Positions 7,187 to 11,183 of a stretch of DNA of 11,183 bases are shown one piece after another. Positions within the stretch are counted from its first letter, which is position 1. Each line of letters begins with the position of its first letter. Origin of the DNA: Acidobacteriota bacterium (lineage in GTDB: Bacteria; Acidobacteriota; Blastocatellia; Pyrinomonadales; Pyrinomonadaceae); contig JAIVGV010000334.1 in assembly GCA_020201365.1 (NCBI GenBank), positions 1 through 11,183 of the forward strand, read 5' to 3'. The notes beneath the pieces are model-generated. The model made no database searches and was not told the DNA's origin. It was given only the letters and a program-made list of their open reading frames with translations. A program made the position numbers and the translations under genes.

Positions 7187-7273
7187 CGGCGGTGTTGACG
7201 CAGTGACGGCGGTCGGCTACCCGCCGCTCGCGCGCTGGACTTGCGCCGCGCGCTCGTGTATCACGGCGGCACG

Positions 7274-7846
7274 ATGCAGAAGACGACGACGCCCGACAGT
7301 CGCAAACTCCCGCTCAGCTTCGACGCGGCGCGGCTGCGCGAAGACCTCCGCCGCGTCGAGCCGGCCGAGTGGGTGCCGCACTTCAACACTTCGTACTACG
7401 AGGGCGCGTGGAGCGCCGCGTCGCTGCGCTCGGTCGGCGGCGTCGCGACGCAGATCTTCCCGGACACGACGGCGAAAACCCCCTACGCCGACACGCCGCT
7501 GCTCGCGCGCTGCCCGCACGTCGCCGGGGCGCTCGCCTCCTTCCGCTGCACGCTCCTCTCCGTCCGCTTCCTCAAGCTCGCGCCCAGAAGCCGCATACGC
7601 GAGCACAGCGACTACAAGCTCGGTTACGAGGACGGCGAGGTGCGCCTCCACGTCCCCGTCCAGACGTGCGACGCGGCGGAGTTCTACCTCGCGGGTCGCC
7701 GCGTCGAGATGCGCGAGGGCGAGTGCTGGTATCTGAACTTCAACCTGCCCCACCGCGCCGAAAACCTCGGCGCGCGAGACCGCGTCCACCTCGTCGTGGA
7801 CTGCGTCGTCAACGACTGGCTGCGCGCGCGGCTCGCGTTCGACTGA
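7274..7846 (+). CDS. Aspartyl/asparaginyl beta-hydroxylase-like dioxygenase
   Basis: A 190-residue protein matching the Asp_Arg_Hydrox domain (double-stranded beta-helix, Fe(II)/2-oxoglutarate). REHSDYKLGYEDGEVRLHVPV (around 109-129) carries the metal-binding H111-x-D113 pair and a following conserved Arg. GECWYLNFNLPHRAENLGARDRVHL (around 149-173) carries the distal His160 and Arg170, which by analogy binds 2-oxoglutarate. The protein covers essentially only this domain. It has no signal peptide, so it is cytosolic. The family hydroxylates Asp/Asn/Arg side chains or small molecules; the substrate here is unknown. ATG 7274 is chosen; an in-frame TTG at 7241 would add 11 residues, and neither has a strong ribosome binding site. 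It is transcribed divergently from the glycan operon with an intergenic gap of about 110 nt, so it could share control with it, but no direct link is shown. Confidence 0.85.
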   Translation: MQKTTTPDSRKLPLSFDAARLREDLRRVEPAEWVPHFNTSYYEGAWSAASLRSVGGVATQIFPDTTAKTPYADTPLLARCPHVAGALASFRCTLLSVRFLKLAPRSRIREHSDYKLGYEDGEVRLHVPVQTCDAAEFYLAGRRVEMREGECWYLNFNLPHRAENLGARDRVHLVVDCVVNDWLRARLAFD

Positions 7847-7847
7847 G

Positions 7848-7861
7848 CCGGCGCGCGCCGG
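7848..7861. terminator. Perfect GC palindrome just after the hydroxylase stop
   Basis: CCGGCGCGCGCCGG is a perfect 14-base palindrome beginning one base after the TGA of the hydroxylase gene. As RNA it could fold as a five-pair stem with a GCGC loop. No U-tract follows (next comes GCTTGAAACGG), so intrinsic termination is doubtful. The position directly behind a stop codon is the only support. Confidence 0.3.
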
Positions 7862-8090
7862 GCTTGAAACGGAGCGCCGAGTCGCGCGAAAATGCGAGAA
7901 AATCGGGCGGCGCGGGGCAACGACGCGGCGACGCGCGCGCATCACACGACGCGAGGACGGGAGCCGCCGGACAACACCCGCCGCAACCCCTGCGCCGCCA
8001 GTCGAGTCCGCGGGCACTCGCCCCCGGTCGTGCACTTAAAAAACTTGGATCGGTCGCTCGCGCGTTTCCCAGCCGAGCGCCGGAGACGAG

Positions 8091-8720
8091 ATGAGCGCGA
8101 TAACAGCCTGCCCGCCCGTGAAGTTCGGGCAAGTGACGACAGCCGACGACGGTCGAGACGAGCCGCGGGGCGCGTCCGACTACTCGCTCGCGCAGCGCGC
8201 CGCGAACGGCGACGTGCTCTCCTTCGAGGAGCTGTACGCGCGCCACAACCGCCGCGTCTTCTCCCTGTGCCTGCGCATGACCGGCAACACCTCGGAGGCG
8301 GAAGACCTCGCCCAAGAGGTCTTCATACAGCTCTACCGCAAGATCGGCAGCTTCCGCGGCGAGTCGGCTTTCACGACTTGGCTGCACCGCCTGACGGTCA
8401 ACCAAGTCCTGATGCACTTCCGCAAGCGCGGCGTGAAGCTCGAACAGACGACCGACGACGGCGAGACGCCCGTCCAGATCGTCACGGGGACGGAAGACCC
8501 GGCGCGGATGCCCGTCGTGGATCGCATCGCGTTAGACGCGGCGGTCGCGCAGCTGCCGCCCGGTTATCGCACCGTCTTCGTCCTGCACGACGTCGAAGGG
8601 CACGAGCACGAGGAGATCGCGAACCTCTTGGGCTGCTCGGTCGGCACGTCGAAGTCGCAGTTGCACAAGGCGCGTATGAAGCTGCGTTTACTTTTGAGGC
8701 AACAGATCCCGCCCGCCTGA
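8091..8720 (+). CDS. ECF-family (extracytoplasmic function) RNA polymerase sigma factor
   Basis: A 209-residue sigma-70 family protein of group 4. Region 2 spans about 44-112: SFEELYARHNRRVFSLCLRM, then AEDLAQEVFIQLYRKI, then SAFTTWLHRLTVNQ. The DLAQEVF core-binding segment and the -10-recognition helix are intact. Region 4 spans about 147-203: LPPGYRTVFVLHDVEGHEHEEIANLLGC and the recognition helix GTSKSQLHKAR. There is no region 1 or 3, as usual for ECF factors. The start at 8091 is supported by GGAGACGAG directly upstream. The first 30 residues are unconserved-looking. It is followed after 88 nt by its likely anti-sigma gene and then by genes for exported repeat proteins, so an envelope-related stimulus is likely. 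No classic ECF promoter was convincing in the 244 nt upstream. Confidence 0.95.
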   Translation: MSAITACPPVKFGQVTTADDGRDEPRGASDYSLAQRAANGDVLSFEELYARHNRRVFSLCLRMTGNTSEAEDLAQEVFIQLYRKIGSFRGESAFTTWLHRLTVNQVLMHFRKRGVKLEQTTDDGETPVQIVTGTEDPARMPVVDRIALDAAVAQLPPGYRTVFVLHDVEGHEHEEIANLLGCSVGTSKSQLHKARMKLRLLLRQQIPPA

Positions 8721-8731
8721 GCTTCCAAGTG

Positions 8732-8749
8732 CCTCGCGCGCGGGCGAGG
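8732..8749 (+). other. Hairpin between sigma factor and anti-sigma genes
   Basis: CCTCGC (8732-8737) and GCGAGG (8744-8749) pair exactly around a 6-base loop. The element lies 11 nt after the sigma factor stop and about 60 nt before the anti-sigma ATG, and is followed by AGTTAAGGTTT. It may act as an attenuator or processing site that sets the sigma to anti-sigma ratio, but the U-run is weak. Confidence 0.35.
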
Positions 8750-8808
8750 AGTTAAGGTTTGCAGACTCACAGTCTCCCGAAAGTCCGAACTGCTGTGAGG
8801 TGAGAGAG

Positions 8809-9201
8809 ATGAACTGCGAGAAGTGTCACGAACTGCTGAGCGACTTCCTCGACGGCACGCTGCCGCCGGACGCTCGCGCGCAGCTTGAGCGACACCTCGG
8901 CGCCTGCCTGTCGTGCGCGTCGGCGCGCGAAGAGCTGTCGGCAATCGTCGCGACGGCGCGCGAGAGCCGCGAGCACTTGGTCGCTCCGCCCGACGAGCGC
9001 GCCATGTGGCTGCGCATCAGAGACGAGATCGAGGCGGACGCGCGGGAGAGAGCGCGCCGTTCGCGCGGGCGCGCCGCGGCGTCGCAAGGTTTGTGGGGAC
9101 GCGCTGATGATCGAGTACTTGAAGCAGCGCGTCGAGCAGCGGCGCGCGCGCTGGGACCCGCGGGTGAGCGAGACGTTCGACCGCAACATGGGCGTGATTG
9201 A
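8809..9201 (+). CDS. Zinc-finger (HC2/ZAS) anti-sigma factor, N-terminal part, apparently frameshifted
   Basis: Begins MNCEKCHELLSDFLDGTLPP and has the anti-sigma zinc-finger pattern C3-x2-C6 followed by H29-x3-C33-x2-C36. This HC2/ZAS domain binds and silences the cognate ECF sigma factor, which is encoded just upstream. Coding character is good up to about residue 98 (9102). After that the frame gives an Ala/Arg-rich, low-complexity tail to the stop at 9201, while the frame shifted by +1 carries a convincing protein C-terminus. Usual members of this group have a transmembrane helix after the zinc domain; none is present in any frame here. The gene therefore looks internally deleted and frameshifted, or the sequence is misassembled here. 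ATG 8809 has GAGGTGAGAGAG just upstream; GTG 8800 is an in-frame alternative. If translated as is, the product would be a soluble, 130-residue, unanchored anti-sigma protein. Confidence 0.8.
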   Translation: MNCEKCHELLSDFLDGTLPPDARAQLERHLGACLSCASAREELSAIVATARESREHLVAPPDERAMWLRIRDEIEADARERARRSRGRAAASQGLWGRADDRVLEAARRAAARALGPAGERDVRPQHGRD

Positions 9202-9325
9202 CGAGACCGTCAACGAGATGCTCAAAGAGCTCGACGAGCGACCGCACGACGAAGTCTCCGAGGAAGCTCTGAACGCCGCGATGCGCGACAAGATCGAGCT
9301 GCTCAAGGAGTTCTCCGAGTTGTAA
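9107..9325 (+). pseudogene. C-terminal part of the anti-sigma gene in another frame, or a separate 72-residue protein
   Basis: The frame shifted by +1 from the zinc-finger ORF encodes MIEYLKQRVEQRRARW, later VIDETVNEMLKELDERPHDE and a C-terminal LLKEFSEL. It is charged, predicted all-helical and has clear coding character, unlike the overlapping end of the upstream frame. From memory, this kind of helical tail ends membrane-anchored HC2 anti-sigma factors of Acidobacteriota. That makes it the detached C-terminus of the preceding gene, with the intervening membrane segment lost. It might still be translated alone: ATG 9107 has GGGGA about 7 nt upstream (9094-9098). It overlaps the end of the zinc-finger ORF by 95 nt. 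Function on its own is unknown. Confidence 0.55.
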
Positions 9326-9327
9326 GA

Positions 9328-9346
9328 CGGTTCGAGACTCGAACCG
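9328..9346. other. 19-base near-perfect palindrome after the anti-sigma region
   Basis: CGGTTCGAG (9328-9336) and CTCGAACCG (9338-9346) are exact reverse complements with one central base. It starts two bases after the TAA at 9323-9325. It could be a mRNA 3' hairpin or a dimeric operator in the leader of the next gene. No T-run follows, so strong intrinsic termination is not expected. Confidence 0.45.
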
Positions 9347-9397
9347 CCCCGGCTGGTCAAATCCGGTTAGCTGAAAACTACAAGACGTTGGTTCGAA

Positions 9398-9419
9398 GCG
9401 TCCCGCTCCCTCCGGACGC
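9398..9419 (+). other. Hairpin in the leader of the first DUF4097-like gene
   Basis: GCGTCC (9398-9403) and GGACGC (9414-9419) pair exactly around a 10-base pyrimidine-rich loop. It ends 17 nt before the ATG at 9437 and just upstream of the AAGGTT ribosome binding site. It may shape translation of that gene, or be chance. Confidence 0.25.
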
Positions 9420-9436
9420 GAGTTGTGTAAGGTTAG

Positions 9437-10276
9437 ATGGCAGAGATCGAACAGCAGCACACTCCTCACGCGGCCGCCGCGCGCGCCGCGGCTCGCCCGT
9501 CAGCGCCCGGGAGAAATCTGCCCGGTAAACTTTTGCGCTCGCGCGCCTCGGTCGCCGCGTCGAGCCTCGTCGTCGCGCTCGCGCTCGCGTCGTCGGTGTG
9601 CGCGCAGCAGAAGTTCTCGCGCGTCTACCGCACGCCGCGGCGCAACATCCGCCTGCAGCTGACGAACCGTTCGGGCACGATCGAGATCGAGGGCTGGGAT
9701 CGCAGCGAGATCAGGGTGACGGCGGAGTTGGAGTCGCCCGCGGCGAAGTTCACGCCCGTCCTCGACGACGAGGGGCTGGTCATTGACGTGATGGGCGACA
9801 CGCGCGGGCGCGAGGGCGTCGGCGACGTGAACTTCAAAATCCAGGTCCCGGCGGACGCCACGGTCGATCTCGAAACGCGCATCGGTCAGATCAGCGTGCG
9901 CAACGTCCACGGCTCGATGGTGCGCGCGGTCGTCGCCAGCAGCGGCGACATCGATCTCACCGGCATCCGCGCGCTCAAGGTGATGGCGTCGAACATCACG
10001 GGCAACATCCTCTTCGACGCGGAACTCCTGTCGGGCGGCTTATACGATCTCAAGTCCACGAAGGGCGACATCAACGTGCGCATCGCGGGCGGCTCGGGTT
10101 TCACGCTCACGGCGACCGCCCCGCGCACGCGCAACATCGATCTCGGCACGCTCGCCCGCCGCGGCGACTTCTCCTTCCAGGGCGACAACCGCCGCGTCGT
10201 CGGGCGCGTCGGCGACGGCTCCGCCACGCTCATGACGACCGGTTGGGGCGGCTCGATCAGCTTTTTCACTCGCTAA
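9437..10276 (+). CDS. Exported DUF4097-like (putative adhesin) beta-repeat protein
   Basis: A 279-residue protein. After a 35-residue hydrophilic start with basic residues, a hydrophobic core (SLVVALALASS, about 43-53) is followed by VCA-QQ, a signal peptidase I-like site after residue 56. The mature part consists of short beta-strand repeats rich in Gly, Asp and Val/Ile, such as RSGTIEIEGWDRSEIRV, SGDIDLTGI and KGDINVRIAGGSG. This is the pattern of the DUF4097/putative auto-transporter adhesin-like beta-helix family. No catalytic motif is visible. It is probably periplasmic or at the surface. The ATG has TAAGGTT a few bases upstream. Its place right behind the sigma/anti-sigma pair suggests it is co-transcribed with, or controlled by, that sigma factor. 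The family's biochemical role is not established. Confidence 0.8.
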   Translation: MAEIEQQHTPHAAAARAAARPSAPGRNLPGKLLRSRASVAASSLVVALALASSVCAQQKFSRVYRTPRRNIRLQLTNRSGTIEIEGWDRSEIRVTAELESPAAKFTPVLDDEGLVIDVMGDTRGREGVGDVNFKIQVPADATVDLETRIGQISVRNVHGSMVRAVVASSGDIDLTGIRALKVMASNITGNILFDAELLSGGLYDLKSTKGDINVRIAGGSGFTLTATAPRTRNIDLGTLARRGDFSFQGDNRRVVGRVGDGSATLMTTGWGGSISFFTR

Positions 10277-10295
10277 CGCGATCACGACTCTGCTT

Positions 10296-10301
10296 TACAA
10301 T
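10296..10301 (+). promoter_or_regulatory. Possible -10 box before the second DUF4097-like gene
   Basis: TACAAT is one mismatch from the TATAAT consensus and lies in the 92-nt gap between the two adhesin-like genes, 20 nt after the first gene's stop. The -35 position (about 10273-10278, CTAACG) matches only 3 of 6 consensus bases, so this is weak. A promoter here would allow the second gene to be made separately. Confidence 0.25.
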
Positions 10302-10368
10302 CCTCCGCCGTCCTTTTACTCTCTCCCGCGTCGGCGTGTTCGAGAACTCACGCGGATTGAGAGAACCC

Positions 10369-11183
10369 TTGAGAAAAAATCTTGTGGGAGGCGCGCGCCA
10401 GCCGCTCGTCTTCGCCTGCGCGTGCGCGCTCGTGTGCGTCGCCGCGTCGTGCGCCTCGGCGCAGTCTTCGCCCCAGTCGAAACCGTCGGCGTCGTCGCAG
10501 CCGCCGGGCGCGCCGCTGCTGACGCGCACGACGACGCGGCACGAGGTCAGGCGCTTCGCCTACGGCGGCACGCTGACGATCTCGGGCGCGCCCGTCGGCT
10601 CGATCACGGTCGAGGCTTGGCCGCGCGCCGAGCTCGACGTCACCGCCGACATCGAGCTGCAGGCGAACACGGAAGAGGACTTGGCGCGGCTCGCGGCGGT
10701 CAACAACTTCCTGCTCGACGCCGACGGCTCGCACTTCCGCGTCATCACGACCGGCACGCACGACCGCAAGTTCATGAAGCGGGCGAAGGACTTTCCGAAG
10801 CCGCTGCTCGCGATGCCCTGGCGGATTGACTACCACGTGCGCGTCCCCGCCATGGTCGATCTCGAAATCACTTCAGGGCGCGGCGCGTTGACGGTGGAGG
10901 GCGTCGAGGGGGCTTTGCAGTTGACGGCGGGCGAGTCGAACGCCTCGCTGACGCTCGCGGGCGGCGACGTGGTGGCGACGATTCTTTCGGGCTCGGTGCT
11001 CTTCCGCGTGCCCGCGCCGTCGTGGCGCGGTCGCGGCGCGCAGCTGCGGCTCGTGCGCGGGACGCTGACGGTCGCGCTCCCCGCGAACTTCAACGCGGAC
11101 GTTGACGCGACCGTCTTGCGCGCGGGCGAGATCGCGGGCGCGCACGACGCCTTCGCGCCGCGCGAAGGCGAGCCGCCGCAGAC
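10369..11183 (+). CDS. Second exported DUF4097-like protein, 3' end outside window
   Basis: An open frame with no stop to the window end (271 codons seen), missing its C-terminus. The start is non-ATG: TTG 10369 is preferred, because it gives a basic n-region (RKNLVGGARQ) and has GAGAG 5 nt upstream. GTG 10336 and TTG 10357 are in-frame alternatives. A signal peptide follows (LVFACACALVCVAASCASA) with an A-S-A site before QSS. The mature region begins with a Ser/Pro-rich linker (about 35-50) and then a beta-rich domain: FAYGGTLTISG, GSITVEAW, DLEITSGRGALTVEGVEGAL and SNASLTLAGGDVVATIL. This is the same type of short Gly-rich strand repeats as in the preceding gene, so the two look like distant tandem paralogues. 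It is probably periplasmic or surface-located. No enzymatic residues are recognised. Confidence 0.75.
   Translation, partial: MRKNLVGGARQPLVFACACALVCVAASCASAQSSPQSKPSASSQPPGAPLLTRTTTRHEVRRFAYGGTLTISGAPVGSITVEAWPRAELDVTADIELQANTEEDLARLAAVNNFLLDADGSHFRVITTGTHDRKFMKRAKDFPKPLLAMPWRIDYHVRVPAMVDLEITSGRGALTVEGVEGALQLTAGESNASLTLAGGDVVATILSGSVLFRVPAPSWRGRGAQLRLVRGTLTVALPANFNADVDATVLRAGEIAGAHDAFAPREGEPPQ

Noticed and set aside
7195..7200. TTGACG as a -35 box for the hydroxylase gene
   Set aside because: The expected -10 position (7218-7223, TACCCG) matches only two consensus bases.
7217..8035. Minus-strand open frame of 272 codons over the hydroxylase gene
   Set aside because: It is antisense to a protein with recognisable iron- and 2-oxoglutarate-binding residues. 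It has no recognisable motifs of its own.
8034..8048. A-rich stretch with AAACTT as an ECF-type -35 promoter for the sigma gene
   Set aside because: It resembles part of the GGAACTT motif, but no matching -10 element was found at the usual spacing. It is only an AT-rich island.
7892..8755. Plus-strand open frame of 287 codons overlapping the sigma factor
   Set aside because: It is Arg-rich and without motifs, and is out of frame with a clear ECF sigma factor. The 7847-8090 part does not look coding either.
9328..9346. tRNA T-arm, because of GGTTCGA
   Set aside because: No acceptor, D or anticodon arms can be drawn around it on either strand. The symmetry is that of a simple palindrome.

Overview
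The window is GC-rich DNA (most third codon positions are G or C) from a bacterium that uses ATG, GTG and TTG starts. Two things suggest an Acidobacteriota-type genome, possibly Blastocatellia/Pyrinomonadaceae. One is the set of ECF sigma factor, HC2-type zinc-finger anti-sigma protein and putative-adhesin (DUF4097-like) proteins. The other is a glycan locus with an LpxD-like acyltransferase. This placement is inference from remembered gene neighbourhoods, not from a marker gene.

Left part, minus strand, about 7165 down to 1: seven co-directional, closely spaced genes that look like one surface-glycan operon. In transcription order they are a multi-spanning GT-C/GT39-like membrane glycosyltransferase (7165-5789), a PAPS-dependent sulfotransferase (5749-4847), a PIG-L-like protein with a changed motif (4818-3952), a GT4-type glycosyltransferase (3938-2793), a NodB-like polysaccharide deacetylase (TTG start, 2711-1917), an LpxD-like hexapeptide acyltransferase (1915-941), and a second GT4 glycosyltransferase cut by the window edge (886-1). 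The combination predicts a polysaccharide or glycolipid built by glycosyltransfer, then deacylated, acylated and sulfated. No flippase, polymerase or export gene is visible, so the locus should continue to the left.

Middle, about 7166-8090: a short divergent intergenic region with an extended -10-like promoter for the glycan operon. On the plus strand follows an aspartyl/asparaginyl beta-hydroxylase-like 2-oxoglutarate dioxygenase (7274-7846). About 240 bp of non-coding DNA comes next, with a GC palindrome directly after the stop codon; I see no gene there.

Right part, plus strand, 8091-11183: an ECF sigma factor (8091-8720), then an anti-sigma gene that appears broken. Its zinc-binding N-terminal part (8809-9201) and its C-terminal part (9107-9325) lie in different frames, and the membrane segment expected between them is absent. 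Two exported DUF4097-like beta-repeat proteins follow (9437-10276, and 10369 to the window end, partial). This looks like an envelope-associated sigma/anti-sigma module with two secreted repeat proteins as possible members or targets.

No tRNA, rRNA, CRISPR array, insertion sequence or phage gene was recognised. The most notable observation is the split, anchor-less anti-sigma factor; the second is the sulfation plus deacetylation plus acylation gene set in the glycan operon.
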